Source of the DNA: Lysobacterales bacterium
Lineage (GTDB): Bacteria > Pseudomonadota > Gammaproteobacteria > Xanthomonadales > UBA2363
Direction of reading: 5' to 3'
Assembly (NCBI GenBank): GCA_019634735.1
Contig: JAHCAT010000022.1
Span: 1 to 43,452, forward strand
DNA length: 43,452 nucleotides
Each line of letters starts with the position of its first letter. Position 1 is the first letter of the stretch. A program made the position numbers and the translations under genes. Below the pieces are notes generated by a model. The model did not search any database. It worked only from the letters and a program-made list of their open reading frames with translations, and was not told the origin of the DNA. Below are positions 1-7,669 of the stretch, in pieces.

Positions 1-989
1 TAGGGCTGGCCGGGACCGATCAGCGCCAGGGCATGCGCCCGGGTGCAGGCGGTCAGTGCGCCCAGGTCGTAGCCGCCCTCCAGGCTGGAAACGACGCGGC
101 CGTCGGCGTGGCGTTCGGCCAGCGCGACCAGTGCGGCGGTCAGCCAGGCGAAATCCCCGGTCTCCAGGCGCAGCCCCCCAAGGGGGTCGTCGCGGTGGCC
201 GTCGAAGCCCGCGGAGACCAGCAGCAGTTCCGGCGCGAAGTCGTCGATGCGCGGCAGCAGCAGATCGGTCCAGGCGGTGCGGAACGCCGCCGAGCCAGCG
301 CCCGGCGGCAGCGGCGCGTTTGCGATGTTTGCGCTGGCGCCGGTCTCTGTGAGGGCGCCGCTGCCTGGGTACAGCGGCCACTGGTGGCTGGAGGCGAACA
401 GCACCCGCGGTTCGTCCCAGAAGATCGCCTGGCTGCCGTTGCCGTGGTGGACGTCGAAGTCCACCACCGCGACCCGAGAAAGGCCATGTCGGGCGAGGGC
501 GTGGGCGGCGCCGACGGCGATCGAGTTGAACTGGCAGAAGCCCATCGCCAGGCGCCGGGTGGCATGGTGGCCGGGCGGCCGCACCGCGCAGAAAGCGCGC
601 CGGCCGGCACCGCCCAGCACGTGGTCGACGGCGGCGATCACCGCGCCTGCCGCACGCAGCGCGGCGTCCAGCGAGCCCGGCCCGATTGCGGTATCGGGAT
701 CGAGCCGCACCACGGAACCGCTGCGGCCGGCCTCGAAGACGCGATCGACATGGGCCGCGGCATGTGCACTCAGGAGATCCTCGCGCGCGGCCAGCGGCGC
801 TTCCAGGCGCGGGCAGCCGGACAGCGCCGGGTCGTCGAAGGCGGCCAGCGCAGCGGCGAGCCGGGCCGGCTGTTCCGGGTGCCCGGGCACCGGGTCGTGG
901 CCGGCGCAATCGGGATGACTGAACAACGCCAGGGTTGAGCCGTGGCCGCCATCGCGGCTCGCGGCGCCGGCGTCGGCGTGCGCGGTCAT
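1..989 (-). CDS. Histone deacetylase family protein (AcuC-like), 3' end at window edge
   Basis: Zn-dependent deacylase of the arginase/HDAC fold. Reading minus from ATG 989-987 gives 329 codons without a stop. The last two bases of the window are TA, so the stop is probably completed by the next base. RPPGHH (about residues 137-142) carries the catalytic His pair, DFDVHHGNG (177-185) carries zinc-binding Asp and His, SAGFDGH supplies the second zinc Asp, and SLEGGYD the catalytic Tyr loop. All key residues are present, so it should be active. Bacterial members act on acetylpolyamines, acetoin-pathway proteins or unknown acyl-lysine substrates; bacteria of this type have no histones. It lies 43 nt after the adenosyltransferase stop on the same strand and is probably last in that operon. 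There is no signal peptide, so it is cytoplasmic. Family assignment is secure; the substrate is unknown. Confidence 0.93.
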   Translation of the reverse strand, partial: MTAHADAGAASRDGGHGSTLALFSHPDCAGHDPVPGHPEQPARLAAALAAFDDPALSGCPRLEAPLAAREDLLSAHAAAHVDRVFEAGRSGSVVRLDPDTAIGPGSLDAALRAAGAVIAAVDHVLGGAGRRAFCAVRPPGHHATRRLAMGFCQFNSIAVGAAHALARHGLSRVAVVDFDVHHGNGSQAIFWDEPRVLFASSHQWPLYPGSGALTETGASANIANAPLPPGAGSAAFRTAWTDLLLPRIDDFAPELLLVSAGFDGHRDDPLGGLRLETGDFAWLTAALVALAERHADGRVVSSLEGGYDLGALTACTRAHALALIGPGQP

Positions 990-1032
990 CGGCGGTGGTC
1001 CGGATCCGGATTGCGGGTCCGCATGACCGGCG

Positions 1033-1608
1033 TCAGCCGGCGTCGGTCGGGTGGCCGCGCCGCGTGTGCTGCCAGAGCACCTCGCCGGCGCCTGCGGCCC
1101 GCGCCAGCACCCGTCCCAGCACGAACAGCAGGTCGGACAGGCGGTTGAGATAGCGGATGCACGGGCCGCGCACCGGTTCCTCGCGCGACAGTGCGACCAG
1201 CACGCGCTCGGCGCGCCGGCAGATGGTGCGGGCCAGGTGGCAGTGCGCCGCGGCAGCACCGCCACCGGGCAGGATGAAATCCTTCAACGGCGGCAGGTCG
1301 GCGTTGAAGCCGTCGAGCTGCTGTTCCAGGCGGGTCACATCGCGGTCGTGGACCAGCTCCGTGCCGGGCGGGAGGCACAGCTCGCCGCCGAGGTCGAACA
1401 GTTCGTGCTGGACCTGCACGAGCACGGCGGCCACGGCCGCAGGCAGATCCTGCTGTGCGAGCACGATGCCGATCGCGCTGTTCAGCTCGTCGACCGTGCC
1501 GTAGGCCTCGACGCGCAGGCTGTCCTTGCCGACCCGCGCGCCGTCGCCCAGGCCGGTGGAGCCGTCGTCGCCGGTGCGCGTGTAGATGCGCGAAAGGCGG
1601 TTGCCCAT
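1033..1608 (-). CDS. pduO: Cob(I)alamin adenosyltransferase, PduO type
   Basis: 191 aa. Transfers adenosyl from ATP to cob(I)alamin to make coenzyme B12, in the cytoplasm. The N-terminus carries the ATP-binding motif TRTGDDGST (about residues 10-18). A YGTVDELNSAIG helix follows, and near the C-terminus is the signature RYLNRLSDLLFVLGR that lines the cobalamin site. Length matches the trimeric PduO family (about 180-195 aa). I chose ATG 1608 because it gives the canonical MGNRLSRIYTRTG start; the open frame runs further upstream but overlaps the DUF6580 gene in another frame. It begins 5 nt after the DUF6580 stop, so the two are likely co-translated. With the CobC-like phosphatase at the head of the operon, this suggests corrinoid salvage rather than de novo synthesis, since no other cob genes are in view. 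Confidence 0.95.
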   Translation of the reverse strand: MGNRLSRIYTRTGDDGSTGLGDGARVGKDSLRVEAYGTVDELNSAIGIVLAQQDLPAAVAAVLVQVQHELFDLGGELCLPPGTELVHDRDVTRLEQQLDGFNADLPPLKDFILPGGGAAAAHCHLARTICRRAERVLVALSREEPVRGPCIRYLNRLSDLLFVLGRVLARAAGAGEVLWQHTRRGHPTDAG

Positions 1609-1613
1609 CGGGC

Positions 1614-2177
1614 TCAGCGGGCGGGCGCGGCCAGCGCCGGCCAGCGCCGGGTCAGCAGCGCCCAGCCGCCGAACAGCAGCAGCGAATAGAACAGGGCGCC
1701 GGCGATGGCGTTCTTGAGGAAGGGCAGGGCCGCGACGTAGCAGGCCAGCAGGCCGGCGGCGTCCTGCGGATAGAACGACGAGCCCCACCAGACCGCGAAG
1801 TTGGTAACCAGGAAGAAGCCGAGCGCGCTGGCGACGCTGGCCGCCGCCACGCTGGCCACGCCGATGCGGCCGCGCAGCAGGAAGCCCAGCAGCACCGTGC
1901 CGGCGATGCAGGCGTAGACCACCGGCAGCAGCGAATGGAAGCCGTAGCCGGCGCCGAACAGCAGGGCCAGGCCGACGTCGGACAGCGCCATCGCCGCCAG
2001 CGGCACCAGCAGGGCCAGGCGCCGGTCGACGAACAGGGCCCCCGCGAACAGCGCCATAGACTCCGCGGGCGCGAAGTTGGGCGGGTGCGGCAGCAGTCGG
2101 GCCAGCGCCACCAGCGCGATCATCGCGGCCAGGGTGCGGCCACGCGGGCTGAGCAGGAGCTCGGCGGCTTTCGACAT
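1614..2177 (-). CDS. DUF6580-like integral membrane protein
   Basis: 187 aa with five or six hydrophobic segments. Near the N-terminus is the stretch LPHPPNFAPAESMALFAGA and then DRRLALLVPLAAMALSD, both typical of the DUF6580 putative transporter family, as is NFAVWWGS in the C-terminal half. It starts at ATG 2177, which shares one base with the upstream gene's TGA (TGATG) and follows a good GGAGAGG ribosome site. An in-frame start further upstream would lie inside the phosphatase gene. It sits between a CobC-like phosphatase and a cobalamin adenosyltransferase, so a role in corrinoid or precursor uptake is a reasonable inference. No sequence motif identifies the substrate. Confidence 0.85.
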   Translation of the reverse strand: MSKAAELLLSPRGRTLAAMIALVALARLLPHPPNFAPAESMALFAGALFVDRRLALLVPLAAMALSDVGLALLFGAGYGFHSLLPVVYACIAGTVLLGFLLRGRIGVASVAAASVASALGFFLVTNFAVWWGSSFYPQDAAGLLACYVAALPFLKNAIAGALFYSLLLFGGWALLTRRWPALAAPAR

Positions 2178-2800
2178 CAGGAATCCTCTCCAGACAGGCT
2201 CGCCTCGAAGCGCGAGGCGTTGCAATAGGATAGCTCATAGCGCCCGTGGCGCTGCCGCAGCGCGCTGATCCGGCCGTGGTCCAGCACCAGCCGCAGCGCA
2301 TGCTGCAGCGGCAGGCCCAGGGCCAGGCACAGCAGGGCGCGGATCGGTCCGGCATGGCCGGCGACCAGCACCAGTCCGTCCGGGCCCTGCTGCGCCTCGG
2401 TCTCGGTCAGCCACAGGCCGGCGCGTTCGGCGACGGCGGCGAAGGACTCGCCACCGGCCGGCGCATGGCCGACCCAGTCGGCGAGCCAGGCATGGACGTC
2501 GGCCGGGCGCGCCTCGTGCAGGCGCGACCACAGCTCTCCCTCCCAGGCGCCGAAGTCCATTTCGTCGAGGCGCGGCTCGACCCTGGGCAGGCGGCCAAAC
2601 CGGCGCGCGAACGGTTCCAGCATGGCGCGGCTGCGCCGCAGGCTGGAGCCGACCAGACAACTGGCAGGCGGATAGGGCCAGTCGTCGGCCAGTTGCCGCG
2701 CCTGGCGTCGGGCCGGCGCGGACAACGGCAGGTCGGTCCGGCCGATGCAGCGACCGGCCGCGCCGTCGGGTTCGCCGTGGTAGAGCAGCACCAGTCGCAT
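2177..2800 (-). CDS. Histidine phosphatase family protein, CobC-like (alpha-ribazole phosphatase?)
   Basis: 207 aa of the phosphoglycerate-mutase-like fold. The N-terminal phosphate pocket, normally RHGE, reads YHGEP here (residues 7-11): the nucleophilic His is kept but the preceding Arg is Tyr. Other elements are intact: GRTDLPLS, the acid region DEMDFGAWEG, and the second catalytic His in VAGHAGPIRAL. CobC removes phosphate from alpha-ribazole-5'-phosphate in nucleotide-loop assembly, and the link to an adenosyltransferase two genes on supports that class. Start ATG 2800 gives the usual MRLVLLYHGE beginning. The gene is divergent from ubiH with 105 nt between them, too short for a B12 riboswitch. 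The Arg-to-Tyr change could reduce phosphate binding, so activity is uncertain. Confidence 0.85.
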   Translation of the reverse strand: MRLVLLYHGEPDGAAGRCIGRTDLPLSAPARRQARQLADDWPYPPASCLVGSSLRRSRAMLEPFARRFGRLPRVEPRLDEMDFGAWEGELWSRLHEARPADVHAWLADWVGHAPAGGESFAAVAERAGLWLTETEAQQGPDGLVLVAGHAGPIRALLCLALGLPLQHALRLVLDHGRISALRQRHGRYELSYCNASRFEASLSGEDS

Positions 2801-2905
2801 CGTCTTGCCGGCGGTTGGAGACCCCATCATGCCCGCCACCGCGGGACGGATGGAAACGGCGCGCACTTCCGGATGCGCCGGTCGACGCCGCTATCATGCC
2901 CGGCT

Positions 2906-4117
2906 ATGGATACGCACAGGCGTGAGCTGGTCGTGGTGGGCGGCGGCCTGGTCGGCAGCAGCCTGGCGCTGGCCCTGGCCGGTGCCGGACGCGCGGTGAC
3001 CCTGGTCGAGTCGCGTGCCGCCGGACAGGCGTTGGCCGACCCCCTCCAGGAGCGCTACCTCGCCCTCTCGGCGAGCAGCATCAATGCGCTGTCCGCCCTT
3101 GGAGTCTGGCCCGGGATATCGCCCCAGGCAGAGCCGATCAGGGCCGTGCACGCAAGCCGCGCGGGGACCTTCGGCCGCGTGTTGCTGCGCGCCAGCGAAC
3201 ACGGACGCGAGGATTTCGGTGCCGTGGTCCCGGCCAGCGTGCTGGGCGTGGCACTGGAGGCCGCGCTGGCGCGCTGTCCCCAGGTGGAACGGTTGCGGCC
3301 GGCCCGGCTGGAGGATTTCCGTCAGGACGCGGCGGGTATCCGGGCGACCGTCGCGACCGACGCCGGTCGCCACGCGCTCGAGGCCGGCGTGCTGGTCGCC
3401 GCCGACGGGGCCGACTCGCCGGTGCGCACGGCGCTCGCGGTGCCGGTCGAGCTGGACGACTACGGCCAGCACGCCATCGTGGCCAGCGTCGGTCTGGGTC
3501 GTGGCCACGAGGGCGTGGCCTACGAACGGTTCACCGCCGACGGCGCGATCGCGGCGCTGCCCTTGCCCGGGCGCCGCGCCGGCCTGGTCCTGACCCTGCC
3601 ATCGGCGCACGCGGCGACGCTGGTGGATGGTGGGCCGACGGTCCTGGTGGCGGCCCTGCAGGAACGCTTCGGGCATCGCCTCGGACGCCTGCATTCGCCC
3701 GGACGGGTCTCGGCCTGGCCCCTGCTACGCCGCTACGCCCGGCAGTTGCACCAGGGCCGCGTGGTGCTGGTCGGCAATGCCGCCCAAAGCCTGCATCCGA
3801 TCGCCGCACAGGGCTTCAATCTGGGGTTGCGCGACGCCCTGGTGCTGGCCGAGTGCCTGGATGCGCATGCCGAGCCGACGACTGCCCTGGCAGTGCATGC
3901 GGCCCGCCGGGAGCCCGACCGTTCCCGCATCGCCGGGCTGAGCCATGCCCTGGCGCGCTGGCCGAAGCTGTCGGTTCCGGGCGGATCGGCGGTCGCCAGC
4001 CTGGCCCTGGCGGCCTTCAACCTGCTGCCGCCGCTGCGCGATTCGCTTGCGCTTGCCGCGATGGGTTTTGCCGACGACGCGCCGGCGCTGGCCCTGGCGC
4101 CGGTGCCGGTGTCATGA
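2906..4117 (+). CDS. ubiH: 2-octaprenyl-6-methoxyphenol hydroxylase UbiH
   Basis: 403 aa FAD-dependent aromatic hydroxylase of aerobic ubiquinone synthesis (ring C1 hydroxylation), peripheral to the inner membrane. The Rossmann motif GGGLVGSS lies at residues 11-18, the DG motif reads AADGADSPVR, and the C-terminal FAD motif is GNAAQSLHPIAAQGFNLGLRD. The GNAAQ form with Asn and Gln is characteristic of UbiH, whereas UbiI/UbiF have GDAAH. Start ATG 2906 is the only in-frame Met that precedes the Rossmann strand closely. Its stop overlaps the next hydroxylase by 4 nt (ATGA), so the two are translationally coupled. Length is normal (E. coli UbiH is about 390 aa). Confidence 0.95.
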   Translation: MDTHRRELVVVGGGLVGSSLALALAGAGRAVTLVESRAAGQALADPLQERYLALSASSINALSALGVWPGISPQAEPIRAVHASRAGTFGRVLLRASEHGREDFGAVVPASVLGVALEAALARCPQVERLRPARLEDFRQDAAGIRATVATDAGRHALEAGVLVAADGADSPVRTALAVPVELDDYGQHAIVASVGLGRGHEGVAYERFTADGAIAALPLPGRRAGLVLTLPSAHAATLVDGGPTVLVAALQERFGHRLGRLHSPGRVSAWPLLRRYARQLHQGRVVLVGNAAQSLHPIAAQGFNLGLRDALVLAECLDAHAEPTTALAVHAARREPDRSRIAGLSHALARWPKLSVPGGSAVASLALAAFNLLPPLRDSLALAAMGFADDAPALALAPVPVS

Positions 4118-5283
4118 CCCCCCCGCGGATCCTGGTGGCCGGTGCCGGGCCCGCCGGGCAGGCGATGGCCCTGGCGATCGCCGCCAATGGCTTGCCGTGC
4201 ACCCTGCTGGACCCGGCACCTGCCGCGCCGGAACCGGCCGGCGAGCCCGACCTGCGGGTGTTCGCCCTGACCCCGGCGTCCCTCGATCTGCTGGTGCGTG
4301 TGCTGGCCTGGCCGCCGCCGCAGGCGCCGCGCATCCAGGTGTTCCGGCGCATGCAGGTCTGGGAGCGGGACCCCGCCGACGGCTTCGAACTCGATGCTGC
4401 GGCCGGCGGCGCAAGCGCCCTGGGCGCCATCGTCGAACACAGCGTGCTGCAGCACGCGCTGGCCGGGCGGCTGGCCGTCCAGACCCGGGTCGAGCGGCTG
4501 CAGGGCGCCCAGGTCCTGCGGTGGCAGGAGCGGGCGTCCGGCATCGAGGTGGAGCTGGCCGACGGCCGCCGCCGCGAGGGCGCAGCGCTGGTCGCGGCCG
4601 ACGGTGCCGGCTCGCCACTGCGCCGGCAGGCCGGCATCGACGTCGACCTGCACGACTACCGGCAGCGAGGTCTGGTCGCCAATGTCGTTGCTGCGATCGG
4701 CCACGGCGCGGTCGCCCGCCAACGGTTCCTGCCGGGTGGCCCCCTGGCCCTGTTGCCGCTGCCAGGCGACCGGGTGTCCATCGTCTGGACCCTGCCGACC
4801 GCCGAGGCGGACCGCCTGGCCGGGCTGCCGGACAGCGAATTCGACCAGGCACTCACCGAGGCGTCCGGGGGCATCCTGGGGCGGCTGGCCCTGGCCGGGC
4901 CGCGGGCCGGCTTTCCGTTGCGCCGACAGCTTGCCCGGCGCTACCGCGAGGGCCGCATGGTGTTGCTGGCCGATGCCGCCCACGCGGTGCATCCGCTGGC
5001 CGGGCAGGGACTCAACCTGGGCCTGGCCGATGTCGCGGTCCTGGCCCCGCTGCTGGCCGCCGCAGTGCGCCGCGGCCTGGATCCCGGGAGCGCCGCCGTC
5101 CTGGCGCGCTATGAGCGTGCCCGCCAGGGTGCCAATGCCCTGGCCGCGCACGGCTTCGGTGCGATCCTGGGCCTGTATGCCTGCAATCTGCCCGGAGCCG
5201 CCGGACTTCGCGCGTTCGGCCACGGCCTGCTGCGGCGGTTGCCGGCCCTGCGTCGAGCGGTGGTCGGAGTCGCGTCGGGCTGA
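4114..5283 (+). CDS. ubiI: UbiH/UbiI/UbiF-family FAD monooxygenase (ubiquinone ring hydroxylase)
   Basis: 389 aa, paralogous to the upstream ubiH. It has a GAGPAGQA FAD motif near residues 9-16, AADGAGSPLRRQAGI as the DG motif, and LADAAHAVHPLAGQGLNLGLADV as the second FAD site. The DAAH form places it with UbiI/UbiF rather than UbiH. In ubiquinone synthesis these enzymes hydroxylate ring C5 (UbiI) or C6 (UbiF); Xanthomonadales usually carry a ubiH-ubiI pair, so ubiI is the preferred name but regiospecificity cannot be read from sequence. The ATG overlaps the ubiH stop (ATGA). The gene ends convergently with a small membrane-protein gene, and the 29-nt hairpin element at 5356 lies between them. 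Confidence 0.88.
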   Translation: MTPPRILVAGAGPAGQAMALAIAANGLPCTLLDPAPAAPEPAGEPDLRVFALTPASLDLLVRVLAWPPPQAPRIQVFRRMQVWERDPADGFELDAAAGGASALGAIVEHSVLQHALAGRLAVQTRVERLQGAQVLRWQERASGIEVELADGRRREGAALVAADGAGSPLRRQAGIDVDLHDYRQRGLVANVVAAIGHGAVARQRFLPGGPLALLPLPGDRVSIVWTLPTAEADRLAGLPDSEFDQALTEASGGILGRLALAGPRAGFPLRRQLARRYREGRMVLLADAAHAVHPLAGQGLNLGLADVAVLAPLLAAAVRRGLDPGSAAVLARYERARQGANALAAHGFGAILGLYACNLPGAAGLRAFGHGLLRRLPALRRAVVGVASG

Positions 5284-5355
5284 GATCCGGGCCGACCGGC
5301 AGCGGCTGCGCTGCTGAATCCACGCCGAGGGGTGGGCGCCCCGAGCATCTTGTTG

Positions 5356-5384
5356 GAACAACGACCGTCCTGGTCGTGTTTCAA
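5356..5384. repeat. 29-nt hairpin element, copy 1 (convergent intergenic)
   Basis: The inverted repeat ACGACC-gtcct-GGTCGT (5361-5377) is followed by GTTTC. It matches 35475-35503 at 21 of 29 positions without gaps. Both copies lie between convergent gene ends, which suggests a terminator-like or small dispersed element. Only two copies are seen in this window. Confidence 0.4.
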
Positions 5385-5491
5385 GCCGCGCGCACGGCGC
5401 AGGTCCGGACGCGCTCCCGTCGAATCAACTGCGTGCGCGGTTGCTTTGCCGAGCGGCCGTCCATGGCCGCGGTGCGGGTGGCGCCTTCCGG

Positions 5492-5941
5492 TCAGGGTCG
5501 AGGCGCGGCGGGCAGGGGCCAGGCGAGCCAGACGCCGGCCGCATGTACGGCGCCGATGGCCAGGCAGATCGTCGAGCTCCAGACCCAGAAGGCGGGGCTG
5601 TTGCCGCCAGGCGCGAGCACCGCCAGCGCGAATCCGGCGACGCCGCGGATCAGGTAGATGGCCGTGACCGCAACCAGGACCGTCTGCAGCAGGGGTAGCC
5701 TGGCCAGCACGCCGGCGCCCGCCAGCGCATAGGCCGCCCAGGTCGCCAGGACCAGGGCGATGCCGAGCGTGACCAGCGCGGGGTAGGCGCTGCCCTGCGC
5801 CGCCAGGCGCGCCATCCCTTCGCCCGCGCCGAACCACCGGTACCAGTCGGGCCCGCCCAGCACGACGCCTACGTGCAGGAGCGCCGCCACCGCGTTCAGT
5901 GTCGCGGCGGCGATCAGCAGGCTGGCACCGTTTCCGGCCAT
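5492..5941 (-). CDS. Small four-helix membrane protein of unknown function
   Basis: 149 aa with four predicted membrane segments (about residues 7-28, 52-76, 83-105 and 116-140). A conserved-looking loop between helices 1 and 2 reads GPDWYRWFGAGEGMA and is followed by YPALVTLGIA. I recall similar proteins in Pseudomonas and xanthomonads annotated only as hypothetical. Start ATG 5941 lies directly before the first helix. It is on the same strand as suhB, 24 nt after the suhB stop, so the two may share a transcript. Nothing in the sequence suggests an enzymatic activity. Confidence 0.8.
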   Translation of the reverse strand: MAGNGASLLIAAATLNAVAALLHVGVVLGGPDWYRWFGAGEGMARLAAQGSAYPALVTLGIALVLATWAAYALAGAGVLARLPLLQTVLVAVTAIYLIRGVAGFALAVLAPGGNSPAFWVWSSTICLAIGAVHAAGVWLAWPLPAAPRP

Positions 5942-5965
5942 GGCGTTCGGAACGCGCCCTTCGCG

Positions 5966-6769
5966 TCAGCGCAGCGCGGTGGTCAGGTGCGGCTTGATGC
6001 AGGCCAGCATGGCGTCGACCACCTTGAGGTTGCCGGCCACCACGTGACCATTGTGCATGAAGCCGTCGCCGCCGGTGAAGTCGGTGCAGTGGCCGCCGGC
6101 CTCGCGCACCAGCAGCTGCCCGGCCGCGAGATCCCAGGGCTTGAGCCCGGGCTCGAAGTAGCCGTCGCAGCGGCCGGCCGCGACATAGGCGAGATCGAGT
6201 GCCGCCGAGCCGGTGCGGCGAACGTCTTCGGCGCCGGCCTCGACCAGCATCGAGCGCAGCATCGCCAGTTGCGGGTCGAGGTGCTCGCGCTGCCGGAACG
6301 GCAGGCCGGTGGTGACCAGGGCGCCCTCCAGGGAGCGGCGGTCGGCGACCCGGATGCGGCGCTCGTTGAGGAAGGCGCCGCCGCCCCGGCTGGCGGTGTA
6401 CAGCTCGTTGCGGATCGGGTCGAACACGACGCCCAGCTCGGCATGGCCGCGCACCATCTGCGCGATCGACACGCAGAAGTGCGGGATGCCGCGCAGGTAG
6501 TTGTGGGTGCCGTCGAGCGGATCGATCACCCAGACGGTGTCGCCCTTGCCCTGCGCGCCGCTCTCCTCGGCGAGGATCGCGTGGCGGGGAAAGGCGCGGC
6601 GCAGTTCCTTTATGATCTCGGCCTCGGCCTGGCGATCGACTTCGCTGGCGAAGTCGTAGCGGTCCTTCTCGGTGACCGGGATGGCATCGAGCCGGGCCAT
6701 GCGCCGGAGGATGACGGTGCCGGCGGCGCGCGCGGCCTTCACCGCGACGGTAAGGGCGGGTTTGATCAT
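5966..6769 (-). CDS. suhB: Inositol-1-monophosphatase family protein SuhB
   Basis: 267 aa, the same length as E. coli SuhB. Mg-dependent phosphatase that dephosphorylates myo-inositol-1-phosphate; in enterobacteria SuhB also associates with the rRNA antitermination complex. Metal-site motifs are ILAEESG (Glu), WVIDPLDGTHNY (Asp-Ile/Leu-Asp-Gly-Thr) and KPWDLAAG (Asp) near the C-terminus. Start ATG 6769 aligns with the usual family N-terminus; the frame opens upstream to 6808 but that extension would reach the trmJ promoter region. It is divergent from trmJ, an arrangement also known from E. coli. No unusual residues were noticed. Confidence 0.95.
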   Translation of the reverse strand: MIKPALTVAVKAARAAGTVILRRMARLDAIPVTEKDRYDFASEVDRQAEAEIIKELRRAFPRHAILAEESGAQGKGDTVWVIDPLDGTHNYLRGIPHFCVSIAQMVRGHAELGVVFDPIRNELYTASRGGGAFLNERRIRVADRRSLEGALVTTGLPFRQREHLDPQLAMLRSMLVEAGAEDVRRTGSAALDLAYVAAGRCDGYFEPGLKPWDLAAGQLLVREAGGHCTDFTGGDGFMHNGHVVAGNLKVVDAMLACIKPHLTTALR

Positions 6770-6862
6770 GACGGGACTGGCAAAGATCGGCTGGACGGTG
6801 CGCGGCAAGGCCGCGGCGGCCGGCAGTCTACCCTACATCGGGCCCGGCTCATGGGATGGCGC

Positions 6863-7627
6863 ATGAACCGCCTGGCCCGGATCCGCGTGGTGCTGGTCGC
6901 CACCAGCCAGCCCGGCAACATCGGCGCCAGCGCGCGGGCGATGCTGACCATGGGCCTGGAACGCCTGCACCTGGTGGCGCCCCGGCTGTTCCCGCACGAG
7001 GAGGCGACCGCCCTGGCGGCGGGTGCCGGTGCCGTGCTGGAGGGTGCCGTGGTCGATGCCAGCCTGGACCAGGCCGTGGCCGACTGCGGCCTGCTGCTGG
7101 GCGCCAGTGCCCGGCGCCGCGGCGTGTCGCTGCCGGAGATCAGTCCGCGGGAAGCGGCAGTCACGGCGCTCGACGCGGCCGCGCGCGGCGAAGTCGCGTT
7201 GCTGTTCGGCACCGAACGCACCGGCCTGACCAACGACGAACTGCAGCGCTGCCACGCCTGCGTGCGGATCCCGGCCAACCCGGCATACAGCTCGCTGAAC
7301 CTGTCCCAGGCCGTGCAGGTGCTGGCGTACGAAATTCGCCTGGCGGCGCTGGCCGGCGAGGGCGGCGGCGATCCCGGCCCGGCCGCGGAGCCCGCCGAGG
7401 CAGCCGCCACCGATGCCCAGATGGAAGGCTTGTTCCGCCACCTCGACGAGGCCTTGCGCGCGATCGATTTCCACAAGGGCAAGGACGGCACCACGATCAC
7501 CCGACGCCTGCGCCGGCTGTTCCTGCGTGCCCGGCCCAGCGACCGCGAGGTCGCCATCCTGCATGGCATCCTCGCCGATGCCGAGCGCATGGCGCGGTTG
7601 GCCGGCGCGGCGTCGACGCGGCGCTGA
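6863..7627 (+). CDS. trmJ: tRNA (cytidine/uridine-2'-O-)-methyltransferase TrmJ
   Basis: 254 aa SPOUT-class SAM methyltransferase that makes the 2'-O-methyl group at position 32 of the anticodon loop. The SpoU motifs are visible: ATSQPGNIGASARAM (motif 1, about residues 13-27), LFGTERTGLTNDEL (motif 2) and IPANPAYSSLNLSQAVQVLAYE (motif 3). A C-terminal helical extension with DFHKGKDGTTITRRLRRLF is typical of TrmJ rather than TrmH. An alternative in-frame ATG lies at 6851 and adds four residues; neither start has a strong ribosome site. The gene is divergent from suhB, as in E. coli. Confidence 0.94.
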   Translation: MNRLARIRVVLVATSQPGNIGASARAMLTMGLERLHLVAPRLFPHEEATALAAGAGAVLEGAVVDASLDQAVADCGLLLGASARRRGVSLPEISPREAAVTALDAAARGEVALLFGTERTGLTNDELQRCHACVRIPANPAYSSLNLSQAVQVLAYEIRLAALAGEGGGDPGPAAEPAEAAATDAQMEGLFRHLDEALRAIDFHKGKDGTTITRRLRRLFLRARPSDREVAILHGILADAERMARLAGAASTRR

Positions 7628-7669
7628 CGCTGGATCGCGACAATGCCGGTAATCGAGGGCCAGACCTTC

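Noticed and set aside
2801..2905. Possible cobalamin riboswitch ahead of the B12 operon
   Set aside because: Only 105 nt lie between the divergent starts, without the B12 box or a long structured leader.
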